9,978 nucleotides of DNA from positions 1 to 9,978 of the forward strand of contig JAJYAB010000045.1 of NCBI GenBank assembly GCA_021779775.1. The letters run 5' to 3'. The stretch is from Actinomycetes bacterium. Lineage in GTDB: Bacteria > Actinomycetota > Acidimicrobiia > Acidimicrobiales > UBA8190. Below, piece by piece: positions 1 through 6,269 of the stretch (position 1 is the first letter of the stretch; each line of letters starts with the position of its first letter). The notes beneath the pieces were generated by a model. The model was given only the letters and a program-made list of their open reading frames with translations. It did no database searches and had not been told where the DNA came from. A program made the translations under genes and the position numbers.

Positions 1-88
1 TCGGACCCGAGGCAGGAGCCCAGTGCGGTAGTCCCGCACGCTGGGATCTGTGCGGGGGGCCGCCCGAAAGGGCGGTCCCTACCGCAAT
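1..88 (+). mobile_element. 3' end of a group II intron (domains V and VI), truncated by the window edge
   Basis: Positions 16-48 fold as a domain V hairpin. The lower stem pairs GAGCCCAG (16-23) with CTGGGATC (41-48) and contains the catalytic AGC; the upper stem pairs TGCGG (24-28) with CCGCA (34-38); a two-base CG bulge sits at 39-40. Positions 52-85 fold as domain VI: a 10-bp helix (56-65 with 70-79, one G-T wobble) capped by a GAAA tetraloop at 66-69, a TA bulge at 80-81, and a 4-bp basal helix (52-55 with 82-85). A81 is the expected bulged branch-point adenosine, 7 bases before a likely 3' splice site after AAT at 86-88. Group II introns are self-splicing retroelements that usually carry a reverse transcriptase/maturase in domain IV, which here would lie off the left edge. 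The layout resembles bacterial introns whose domain V begins GAGCC and ends GGATC. The exact 3' boundary is inferred. Confidence 0.82.
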
Positions 89-320
89 CCACCACGTCGA
101 TGTCGGTTGGTAGCACCGGTCATCATGACCGGGACCGTGCACCGACTGATGGAACTGGCCGACCGTCACCTAATAGCAACAGTTATGCCGCGTGCGCCGA
201 TAGACTCAAGCTTGCAGTGGAAAGCGGCGACTGGCCGCAGGAGCCATTGGGGTTCTTCCTCACCACAGACGTGTTCGTTTCGACGGATCCCACGGAGGTA
301 CCGAGGCGGGCCCGCCCCGG
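89..320. other. Gene-free region between the intron end and the helicase, with inverted repeats
   Basis: No convincing coding frame is present in these 232 bases; the short open frames here lack ribosome sites and recognisable products. A perfect inverted repeat (CCGGTCA at 115-121, TGACCGG at 125-131, 3-base loop) could be an operator half-site pair or a hairpin. A perfect 12-bp palindrome, GGCGGGCCCGCC, lies at 305-316. A purine-rich GGAGG at 295-299 is too far from the ATG at 321 to serve it. The region is slightly less GC-rich than the genes. It should contain the helicase promoter and leader and, just after 88, the 3' exon of the intron, but I cannot pick out a clear -35/-10 pair. Confidence 0.55.
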
Positions 321-1589
321 ATGACCGAGACCGGTCGCGGGACAGCGAACACGAGAGCGAGCGAGCCGATGACGGCCATGTACGAGCAGACCACCGAAGA
401 CGAGAAGGTCGAGACCTACGATCCGACCAAGACCTTCGAAGACCTACAGATCGCCGATGAGCTGGTTGCCGTCTTGTCGCGCCAGGGGATCACCCATCCG
501 TTCCCGGTCCAGGCCATCACCCTTCCCGATGGCCTCGCCGGGCGCGACGTCTGCGGCAAGGCCAAGACAGGATCCGGGAAGACCCTGGCCTTCGGGCTCT
601 CGCTGCTCATGCGGGTGGGCGAAGCAGCGAGCCGGCGGCCGCGCGGCCTGGTGCTCGTGCCGACGCGCGAGCTGGCGGTGCAGGTGGCCGAGGTGCTGGC
701 ACCGCTTGCCGCAGCCCTGGGTAAGCGGGCCGTGGTGGTCTATGGCGGTGCCGACATCGACCGGCAGATCCAGCAGATCGGCAAGGGCTGCGATGTCGTC
801 ATCGCAACGCCAGGCCGGCTCACCGACCTCTCCGAGCGCAGGGAGATCGACCTGTGCGACGTGGAGGTGGCGGTCTTGGACGAGGCCGACCGCATGGCGG
901 ACATGGGCTTCTTGCCACAGGTCGACTGGGTGCTGCGCCGGATCACCGGACCGCACCAGACGATGCTCTTCTCCGCCACGCTCGACGGTGACGTCGACCG
1001 GCTGGTCCGCCGGCACCTGAGCGATCCTGTCCGGCACGAGGTCGAGTCGGCCCGGCCGACCGTCGACTCGATGGAGCACCGGTTCCTGCAGGTCCATCAG
1101 ATGGACAAGGTCAAGGTGGTGGCAGCCATCTGCCGGGGCGCCACGAAGGTGATCCTGTTCGTGCGGACGAAGCGAGGGGCCGACCGCCTGGTGGAGCAGC
1201 TCCAGCGCGAGGGTGTGCGGTCGGCCGCCATCCACGGCGATCTGCGCCAGTCCAGCCGCGAGAAGGCGTTGGAGGACTTCTCTTCGTCCAAGCTGTCGGT
1301 CCTGGTGGCTACCGACGTCGCCGCGCGGGGGCTCGACATCGAGGATGTCGACGTGGTCGTCCACTACGACCCTCCGGAAGACCATAAGGCCTACCTGCAT
1401 CGCTCTGGCCGGACGGCCCGCGCCGGGGGGAGCGGCGTCGTGGCCACCCTGGTGCTGTGGGACCAGATCCTCGATGTGGAGCGGATCCAGAAGCGTCTCG
1501 GCCTCCGTCAGTCCATCGTGGAGATCTTCTCGAACGACCCGCGCCTGGGGTCGCTGGCCGAGTGGCAGCCGGCGGGCGACGCAGCTTGA
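321..1589 (+). CDS. DEAD-box ATP-dependent RNA helicase
   Basis: This is a cytoplasmic RNA helicase that uses ATP to unwind short RNA duplexes in ribosome assembly, mRNA decay or cold adaptation. All core motifs are visible, numbered from the 321 start: Q-motif with Phe39 and Gln64, Walker A AKTGSGKT (81-88), PTRELA (114-119), TPGR (163-166), DEAD (187-190), SAT (218-220), ATDVAARGLD (330-339) and HRSGRTARAG (360-369). The two RecA-like domains fill nearly the whole 422 residues. The basic or RNA-binding C-terminal extension of DeaD/CsdA is missing, so it is a compact RhlE-like form. The start is uncertain: the ATG at 321 has no close Shine-Dalgarno and sits just after a palindrome, while in-frame ATGs at 369 and 378 would remove only a polar, unconserved N-terminus. 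The deacetylase gene begins 2 bases after its stop, so the two are probably co-transcribed. Confidence 0.95.
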   Translation: MTETGRGTANTRASEPMTAMYEQTTEDEKVETYDPTKTFEDLQIADELVAVLSRQGITHPFPVQAITLPDGLAGRDVCGKAKTGSGKTLAFGLSLLMRVGEAASRRPRGLVLVPTRELAVQVAEVLAPLAAALGKRAVVVYGGADIDRQIQQIGKGCDVVIATPGRLTDLSERREIDLCDVEVAVLDEADRMADMGFLPQVDWVLRRITGPHQTMLFSATLDGDVDRLVRRHLSDPVRHEVESARPTVDSMEHRFLQVHQMDKVKVVAAICRGATKVILFVRTKRGADRLVEQLQREGVRSAAIHGDLRQSSREKALEDFSSSKLSVLVATDVAARGLDIEDVDVVVHYDPPEDHKAYLHRSGRTARAGGSGVVATLVLWDQILDVERIQKRLGLRQSIVEIFSNDPRLGSLAEWQPAGDAA

Positions 1590-1591
1590 GC

Positions 1592-2392
1592 ATGCTTGGC
1601 GCCACCGGCGCCACCGGCGCCACCGGCGCCACCGGCGCCACCGGCCCCAGCCCCACCACCGCCACCATCGACCCTGGCGTCCTCGACGTGGGCGTCGAGC
1701 GCATCCTGGTGGTCACCGCGCATCCGGACGACGTCGACTTCGGTGCGGCGGGCTCGGTGGCTTCCTGGGTCAAGCAGGGCATCGCCGTCATGTACTGCGT
1801 CGTCACCGACGGCGATGCCGGAGGGTCCGATCGCAGTGTCGCCCGACCGGACATGGCTCGACTGCGCCGGTCCGAGCAGCGTGCAGCCGCCGCCGAGGTC
1901 GGCGTGGACGATGTGGTGTTCCTCGGCTACGGCGACGGGCGACTGCTGGCGAGCATCGAGCTGCGTCGTGACATCACCCGGGTGGTCCGTCAGGTCCAGC
2001 CGGACCGTGTGGTGACCCAGTCTCCCGAGCGCAATTGGGAACGGATGGCGGCGAGCCATCCCGATCATCGGGCGGCCGGTGAAGCCACCATCTGCGCTGT
2101 CTACCCCGATGCCCGCAACCCGTTCGCCCATCCGGAGCTGCTCGACGAGGGTCTGGAGCCGCACACCGTGCGGCAGCTGTGGCTGATGGGAGCCGCCGAC
2201 AGCAACTGCTTCGTCGACTGCACCGACGTCATGGACCGGAAGCTGGCCGCCCTGCGGGCCCATGCCAGCCAGGTGGGAGACGGCGCCAACCTCCACGAGC
2301 TGTTGCAGCGGTGGATGGGCGGCAACGCCTCGGCTGGTGGCCTCGCACCGGGGCGGCTGGCGGAGGCGTTCCGCGTGGTCGACGCCGGGTGA
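1592..2392 (+). CDS. PIG-L/LmbE family zinc-dependent deacetylase
   Basis: This family removes acetyl groups from N-acetylglucosamine-type substrates; actinobacterial members include MshB and Mca of mycothiol metabolism. In the 266-residue product, AHPDD (residues 43-47) and HPDH (156-159) give the expected zinc ligands His44, Asp47 and His159, with Asp46 as the predicted catalytic base. GDG and YGDG turns lie between. The ATG at 1592 is 2 bases after the helicase stop, and the gene overlaps the next by four bases. Residues 3-18 are a Gly-Ala-Thr repeat encoded by a perfect 9-bp DNA repeat, followed by a Pro/Thr linker; the fold starts near residue 35. An in-frame GTG at 1688 would omit this tail, and neither start has a strong ribosome site. 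The substrate cannot be read from the sequence. Low overall similarity to MshB/Mca makes a direct mycothiol role only one possibility. Confidence 0.88.
   Translation: MLGATGATGATGATGATGPSPTTATIDPGVLDVGVERILVVTAHPDDVDFGAAGSVASWVKQGIAVMYCVVTDGDAGGSDRSVARPDMARLRRSEQRAAAAEVGVDDVVFLGYGDGRLLASIELRRDITRVVRQVQPDRVVTQSPERNWERMAASHPDHRAAGEATICAVYPDARNPFAHPELLDEGLEPHTVRQLWLMGAADSNCFVDCTDVMDRKLAALRAHASQVGDGANLHELLQRWMGGNASAGGLAPGRLAEAFRVVDAG
1598..1647 (+). repeat. 9-bp tandem repeat (GGCGCCACC), about 5.5 copies
   Basis: The unit GGCGCCACC repeats five times without error and then ends as GGC CCC. It lies at the very 5' end of the deacetylase gene and encodes Gly-Ala-Thr in that frame. Because the unit is a multiple of three, gain or loss of copies keeps the frame. 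The tract also creates long Pro-Pro-Ala and Gly-Gly-Ala open frames on other frames, which are artefacts. Confidence 0.9.
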
Positions 2393-3096
2393 CGTCGCTG
2401 CAGCGGGCTGATCCTGTGGCCGAGCGTCCACGGCAGTGGGCTGTCGTCCAGCACGTCGAGCACGAAGTCCCCGGCACCATCGCCAGCGCACTGGCCGACG
2501 CCGGGCAGTCGCCGGTCGACGTCCGTATCCACCGCGGTGACCGCCTACCTGAGCTGCAGGACGTCGGCGGTGTGGTGGTGATGGGCGGCCCCATGGGCGT
2601 CGGCGACGATGCGGAGCATCCCTGGCTCTCCGCCGAGCGTGCTTGGCTGCACGCTGCCGTGCACGGCGGGCTGCCGGTCCTCGGTGTGTGCCTCGGTGCG
2701 CAGCAGCTGGCAGCAGCGCTCGGGGCGGAGGTGTCAGCCGCCCCCCAGGCCGAGATCGGCTTCGACCGGATCCAGTTGACCGAGCACGGACGGCAGGACC
2801 CGTTGTTCGCCGGGGAAGATGCCGAGCTGCCGGTGTTGCAATGGCACGCCGACATGTTCGCCGTCCCCGCGGGCGCCGTCTGCCTGGCGCAGAGCCCGGT
2901 GGTGGCGAACCAGGCGTTCCGGTGGGGCCGGGCCGTCTACGGCCTGCAGTTCCATCTCGAGGCCGACCGGTCACTGCTTGACCGCTGGGCGCCGATGCTC
3001 CCCGACGGTACGGACCTCAGCGGGCCGCTGGCCGCCCAGACCGAGGCACTGGGCCGGCGTGTGCTGCGGCGGTTCGTCGAGCTGGCGCTGAGCTGA
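2389..3096 (+). CDS. Class I glutamine amidotransferase (GMP synthase-like GATase domain protein)
   Basis: Class I amidotransferases hydrolyse glutamine and hand ammonia to a partner domain or enzyme. This 235-residue product has the whole triad: nucleophile Cys101 in GVCLGAQQ, with His188 and Glu190 in LQFHLE. An oxyanion-type MGGPMGV lies at 65-71 and a QWHAD motif at 151-155. It matches stand-alone GuaA-like GATases (COG0518 type), not full GMP synthase, because the ATP-pyrophosphatase half is missing. The GTG at 2389 is chosen because it overlaps the upstream stop as GTGA, which fits translational coupling, and because the fold begins about 15 residues later. No synthetase partner is visible in this window, so the acceptor is unknown. 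It may act on a glutamyl or peptide substrate, as some stand-alone members do. An 11-bp tandem duplication spans the stop codon. Confidence 0.88.
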   Translation: MTSLQRADPVAERPRQWAVVQHVEHEVPGTIASALADAGQSPVDVRIHRGDRLPELQDVGGVVVMGGPMGVGDDAEHPWLSAERAWLHAAVHGGLPVLGVCLGAQQLAAALGAEVSAAPQAEIGFDRIQLTEHGRQDPLFAGEDAELPVLQWHADMFAVPAGAVCLAQSPVVANQAFRWGRAVYGLQFHLEADRSLLDRWAPMLPDGTDLSGPLAAQTEALGRRVLRRFVELALS

Positions 3097-3108
3097 CGCT
3101 GAGCTGAC
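3087..3108 (+). repeat. 11-bp tandem duplication across the amidotransferase stop codon
   Basis: GCTGAGCTGAC occurs twice, head to tail, at 3087-3097 and 3098-3108. The TGA at 3094-3096 lies in the first copy, so the second copy is untranslated. It looks like a slippage duplication. Confidence 0.85.
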
Positions 3109-3144
3109 GGCTCGTCGGGGTGGGGTCCGGATGCCTGCCCTGCC

Positions 3145-3171
3145 CGGCCCGGCCCTGCCCTGCCCGGGCCG
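3145..3171. terminator. GC-rich inverted repeat between convergent genes, possible bidirectional terminator
   Basis: CGGCCCGG (3145-3152) and CCGGGCCG (3164-3171) are perfect 8-bp arms with an 11-base loop, inside a CTGCCC-rich stretch. It lies between the convergent ends of the amidotransferase and the kinase. There is no T-run on either side, so termination is inferred from position and stem strength only. Confidence 0.4.
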
Positions 3172-3187
3172 TTGCTGCCGGCGGTCC

Positions 3188-4702
3188 TCAGCCTCGCTTG
3201 GAGTGCCCGGGACCGCCTGGCCCCGGGCCTGGAGCGAAGGTCGGCACGGTGGTGGTGGTGGTGGGTACAGGCGCTGAAAGGCCCAAGGTGGCGGCAAGCG
3301 CCGCCAGGTCGGCCTCCAGGCCGCTGGCCTGAGCCTGTGACAGAGCGCCGCCCTGTGCTGCCTGGGCGACGGTGGTCGCTACGCCGTCGAGCGCGTCGAG
3401 TGCCCCCGACGTGTCGCCGGATGCGGCATCGGCCACCGCGGTGCCGACCGACGACACCGCGTCACGGACCGTGGAAGGCCCCAGGGCTCCCGAGGCACCG
3501 GCCGTGTACAGGTCGTGGACCAAGGTGGCCGCCGCCCCTGCTGTGGTCGGCACGGTGGTGGTGGTCGGCACGGTGGTGGTGGTCGTGGTGGGAGCGCTCG
3601 AACCTGGTCGTGTCGATGGCGTCGAATGGCCAGGGGCGAGCAGGAGGGAGACCAGCAGCACGACGAGGGCGGCGATGCCAGCAGCCAACCACCGGGCATG
3701 CCGGCGCGCGGGCATCCCCGCAGCGCCGGCTCGGGGAGCATCTCCGAGCAAGGTCGGCTGGTACGCGGCGGTGGGGGGGTACGCGGCGGTGGGGGGGTAC
3801 GCGGCGGTGGGCTGCCCAGCCGCCCCGGCGACGGCGGTTGCGTCGGGCGCGAACGCCGTGGGCACCCGATCCTCCCTGCCGCCCGGATCGGCAGCCGGGG
3901 TCCAGGGTGTCGAGAACGACGCCGAGGCCAGCAGCCCGGCCGCCTCCATGGCCGAGGGTCGGCGCCTGGGGTCCGTGTCGAGCATGCCGGTCAGCAGCAT
4001 GCGCCACGGGGTGGGCAGGTCTTCGGGCAAGAGGACGGGACCGGCCAGCCTCCGGGCCACCACCTCGGCGGCCGATCCCTGGTAGATCCGCCGGCCGAGC
4101 AGGCACTCGAGCAGCATCATGCCGAGTGCCCAGACGTCTGCGGCGGGGCCGACGCTGTGGTGGTCGATCTGCTCGGGGGCCATGTAGGCCGCCGTGCCGA
4201 GGGTCGTGCCGGTCGTGGTGAGCGCCGATCCGTCGGTCAGCCGAGCCACCCCGAAGTCGGCCAGGTGGGCGCCGCCGCCGCCGTCGAGCAGCACGTTGGC
4301 CGGTTTGATGTCACGATGGACGATGCCCTGGTCGTGCACGTAGGCCAGCGCTCCGGCCAGCGTCGCCCCCATGCAGGAGAGGGTCTCGGGGGGTATAGGC
4401 CCTTGGCGCAGCCGGCCGGCGAGCGTCTGCCCCTCGACCAGGTCCATTACCAGGTACGCCTGGTTGTCGCTGACCCCCGAGTCGAGCATCCGCACCAGAC
4501 CAGGGTGGTCGAGGCGCTCCATGGCTTTGGCTTCCTGGGCCAGCCGCCGGGCCATGTCGGGATCCGACGAGCGCACCACCTTGACGGCGACCGGGGTGCC
4601 GGTCTGCTCGTCCTCGGCGCGGTACACGTCGGCCATGCCTCCTTGCCCGAGCAGCCGTTGCACCCGGTATCGCCCGTTCAAGACGGTCGCCACCGGTGTC
4701 AT
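3188..4702 (-). CDS. Membrane-anchored PknB-type Ser/Thr protein kinase
   Basis: This receptor-like kinase phosphorylates cytoplasmic Ser/Thr residues in response to an outside signal. The kinase domain (about 12-260) has the Gly loop GQGGMADVY (19-27), Lys41 in VAVK, a likely partner Glu57, HRDIKPAN with catalytic Asp131, DFG at 149-151, a Thr-rich activation loop (162-170) and APE at 175-177, so it should be active. A Pro/Ala linker with three PTAAY copies (about 298-314) leads to one transmembrane helix at 338-356 after a basic PARRHARW stretch. The exterior part (357-504) is a Thr/Pro stalk, an Ala-rich helical domain of about 90 residues and a second Thr/Pro and Gly/Pro tail. There are no PASTA domains, so it probably does not sense peptidoglycan the way PknB does; the ligand is unknown. 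The 504 residues start at the ATG at 4700-4702, with only a weak upstream purine stretch. It is divergent from the secreted propeller protein. Confidence 0.95.
   Translation of the reverse strand: MTPVATVLNGRYRVQRLLGQGGMADVYRAEDEQTGTPVAVKVVRSSDPDMARRLAQEAKAMERLDHPGLVRMLDSGVSDNQAYLVMDLVEGQTLAGRLRQGPIPPETLSCMGATLAGALAYVHDQGIVHRDIKPANVLLDGGGGAHLADFGVARLTDGSALTTTGTTLGTAAYMAPEQIDHHSVGPAADVWALGMMLLECLLGRRIYQGSAAEVVARRLAGPVLLPEDLPTPWRMLLTGMLDTDPRRRPSAMEAAGLLASASFSTPWTPAADPGGREDRVPTAFAPDATAVAGAAGQPTAAYPPTAAYPPTAAYQPTLLGDAPRAGAAGMPARRHARWLAAGIAALVVLLVSLLLAPGHSTPSTRPGSSAPTTTTTTVPTTTTVPTTAGAAATLVHDLYTAGASGALGPSTVRDAVSSVGTAVADAASGDTSGALDALDGVATTVAQAAQGGALSQAQASGLEADLAALAATLGLSAPVPTTTTTVPTFAPGPGPGGPGHSKRG
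3239..3590 (-). repeat. Three copies of a Thr-Thr-Thr-Val-Pro-Thr coding repeat flanking the kinase ectodomain
   Basis: The plus-strand motif GGTCGGCACGGTGGTGGTGG begins at 3239 and 3563, with a near-identical copy at 3545. On the coding strand it gives runs of Thr followed by Val-Pro-Thr. Two copies in tandem (18-bp period) lie before the helical ectodomain and one after it. All are in the same frame, 306 and 324 bases apart. Confidence 0.8.
3761..3811 (-). repeat. 18-bp tandem repeat encoding Pro-Pro-Thr-Ala-Ala-Tyr
   Basis: Two perfect 18-bp units (3761-3778 and 3779-3796) and a third matching over about 15 bases (3797-3811) begin with GTACGCGGCGG on the plus strand. They encode the PTAAY repeats in the kinase's cytoplasmic juxtamembrane linker, residues about 298-314. 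Confidence 0.9.
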
Positions 4703-4994
4703 CGCTCAATCATTCCCGATAGGGGCTCGCACAACCACGGCGGCCATGCTCCATGTCGTCGTACACACGGTCAGCGTTCGCCGCTCGCCTTTCACCGTGG
4801 GGCGCCAGTCATGGAGCCGGCGGGGCGTTCGGCTGGAGGCCATTCCCCTCGGTGGCTGTGCGACGAGGACGTCGCGCCATGTTCATCTGCGGTTCGCCGT
4901 GCGGTCACGGAGTCGTCGCCGCCCGCTCATCCGACCTTCCTACCGTGCGTATGTCGCCTCGGAAGGCGGGGCGGCTCTCGACGAGAGGAGCCGG
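4703..4994. other. Divergent intergenic region between the kinase and the secreted protein
   Basis: These 292 bases separate two divergent start codons and should hold both promoters, but no -35/-10 pair stands out. An open frame at 4753-4998 has no ribosome site and an unremarkable composition, so I do not call it. Near the right end, CCTTCC (4935-4940) and GGAAGG (4961-4966) form an inverted repeat. The last 25 bases contain overlapping inverted repeats around the ribosome-binding site, listed separately. Confidence 0.5.
4972..4993 (+). promoter_or_regulatory. Ribosome-binding site inside overlapping inverted repeats
   Basis: AGAGGAG (4984-4990) is a good Shine-Dalgarno for the ATG at 4995 or 4998 of the secreted protein. 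It can pair in two ways: CTCTCG (4975-4980) with CGAGAG (4982-4987), or CGGCTC (4972-4977) with GAGCCG (4988-4993). Either hairpin would partly hide the site. Regulation of translation is an inference. Confidence 0.45.
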
Positions 4995-6260
4995 ATGATG
5001 CATCGGAGCATGGTGAGCATGGCTGCGGTGGCAGCCATGGGCCTGGTGGCAGCGGGTGTCGGGGCAACTGCCGGGCCCGGGGCTGCGGCTGCGGCTGCGG
5101 CCGCAGGTGGCCGCCCAGGTCTCGGTGGTGTTGGCGGCGACGCCCAGACTGCCGGTGGTGGTGTCCCCCAAGTGACGGTCGTGGCCACCGGGGCGGGCCT
5201 CGGCTTCACGCGCCCCGATGACCTGGCGCGTCTGGGCAGCGACCTCTTCGTGGCCTTCCAGAACGGGCTGGGACCGATGGGTCAGCCTGCTCCGGACGGC
5301 ATCACGACCAGTGCGGTCGTGGGCTACGGCCCCGGTGGAGTGGTGCGGTGGGTCTGGCGCCTCGCAGGGCATGTCGACGGGTTGGGTTCGGATCCGGTGC
5401 ACCATCGCTTGCTGGCCACCGTCAACGAAGACGGCAACTCCGCTTTCTACTCGATCACCCCCGGCGCGCCGGCTGGCGGGCAGGTCGCCCGGTACGGCTA
5501 CAACCAGGATCCGCTGCCGCATGGCGGCGGCACCGACGCGGTGTCTGTGGTGGGGGGCAACATCCTTGTGTCGGCGTCCTCGCCGTCTCCGGCGCCGGCG
5601 GACGTGCCGGCGGTGTACAGGGTAACGCTCGGTGACGGGGTCGCTACGCTGCATCCCCTCTTCTCGGACACGGCTCCTGCGGTGGTTGCCAACGTCGGTG
5701 CCGGCGAGGGCAGGACGGTGAGCCTCGCCCTCACCGACCCCGACTCGAACGAAGTCGTTCCCCGGTGGGCGTCTCGGTTCGGAGGGGACTTCGTGCTCGA
5801 CAGCCAAGGCGACCAGCAGCAGGTGTACGTCAGCGATGCCGGCGGACCTCGCCAACAGCTGTCGTTGCTCGACCTGTCCACCTCGATCAATGACACCGCA
5901 TGGATCGGCGCCCGTGGCGGCACCCTCTACGTCACCGACACGGGGGCTGACCAGGTGCTGGCGGTGCGCGGCCTTGGTGCCGGCCAAGCGATCGTGGCGG
6001 CGACGCCTTCGTCTGCCAACGTTCCAGGCAGCGGCCCGAACTACCTCGGTGTCCTCGATGCCTACACCGGTCAGGTGCAGCCGCTTCCGGGAACGGCCTC
6101 GGTGCAACCGCAGGGTCTCCTCTACGTCGGGGCCTCTACGTCGGGAGCCCCCGGTCGGCGTGACGGCGGATGGCGAAGCAAGCCGGGTGACGCGGGCGAC
6201 GGGTCCGGGTCCGGGGGGACGGTCGCCAGCTCCGGCATCGGGGGAAGCGGGCACGGGTAG
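4995..6260 (+). CDS. Secreted beta-propeller-like (NHL/SMP-30-like) protein of unknown function
   Basis: The 421-residue product starts with an export signal: MMHR, a hydrophobic Ala/Val/Gly core to about residue 27 and an Ala-rich region suited to signal peptidase I. There is no lipobox Cys, so it should be released outside. The body shows repeated beta-strand blades with motifs such as RPDDLARLGSDLFVAFQNG, DPVHHRLLATVNED, GGTDAVSVVGGNILVSAS and ARGGTLYVTDTGADQVLAV, typical of NHL or SMP-30-type propellers. No catalytic motif is evident; such proteins often bind ligands or other proteins. The ATG at 4995 (or 4998) is chosen for the AGAGGAG just upstream; the frame stays open further upstream but without signal or conservation. 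The fold seems to end near GLLYVG. The rest is a low-complexity Gly/Ser/Arg tail created by a 14-bp duplication. A strong hairpin follows the stop. Confidence 0.82.
   Translation: MMHRSMVSMAAVAAMGLVAAGVGATAGPGAAAAAAAAGGRPGLGGVGGDAQTAGGGVPQVTVVATGAGLGFTRPDDLARLGSDLFVAFQNGLGPMGQPAPDGITTSAVVGYGPGGVVRWVWRLAGHVDGLGSDPVHHRLLATVNEDGNSAFYSITPGAPAGGQVARYGYNQDPLPHGGGTDAVSVVGGNILVSASSPSPAPADVPAVYRVTLGDGVATLHPLFSDTAPAVVANVGAGEGRTVSLALTDPDSNEVVPRWASRFGGDFVLDSQGDQQQVYVSDAGGPRQQLSLLDLSTSINDTAWIGARGGTLYVTDTGADQVLAVRGLGAGQAIVAATPSSANVPGSGPNYLGVLDAYTGQVQPLPGTASVQPQGLLYVGASTSGAPGRRDGGWRSKPGDAGDGSGSGGTVASSGIGGSGHG
6119..6146 (+). repeat. 14-bp tandem duplication near the 3' end of the secreted protein gene
   Basis: CCTCTACGTCGGGG (6119-6132) is followed by CCTCTACGTCGGGA (6133-6146), matching at 13 of 14 positions. 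The unit is not a multiple of three, so it shifts the frame. With one copy removed, the frame would read GLLYVGSPRSA and stop at TGA 6161-6163. Confidence 0.85.
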
Positions 6261-6269
6261 CGAGATGGA

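Noticed and set aside
25..85. Three-way-junction riboswitch-like fold (GCGGTAG with CTACCGC closing two hairpins)
   Set aside because: The same bases fit group II intron domains V and VI in detail, including the AGC, the CG bulge and the bulged branch-point A, which explains the region better.
444..1400. 318-codon minus-strand open frame opposite the helicase
   Set aside because: It is antisense to conserved helicase motifs and has no ribosome site or domain.
1596..2015. Pro-Pro-Ala-rich plus-strand frame
   Set aside because: It is an off-frame reading of the 9-bp repeat and the deacetylase gene.
1508..2974. 488-codon minus-strand open frame opposite the deacetylase and amidotransferase
   Set aside because: It has Arg/Pro/Gly-rich shadow composition with no domain, and the plus strand carries two clear enzymes with catalytic motifs.
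3761..3811. Possible CRISPR-like repeats
   Set aside because: The units are contiguous with no spacers and encode an in-frame peptide repeat.
4371..4994. Upstream part of the open frame that contains the secreted protein
   Set aside because: It overlaps the kinase gene antisense and has no signal or conservation; the ribosome site and signal peptide place the start at 4995.
4753..4998. 81-codon plus-strand open frame in the divergent region
   Set aside because: There is no ribosome site and no recognisable feature, and it ends at the start of the secreted protein gene.
3515..5221. 568-codon plus-strand open frame over the kinase
   Set aside because: It is a low-complexity Gly/Arg shadow of the kinase, whose catalytic motifs are all on the minus strand.
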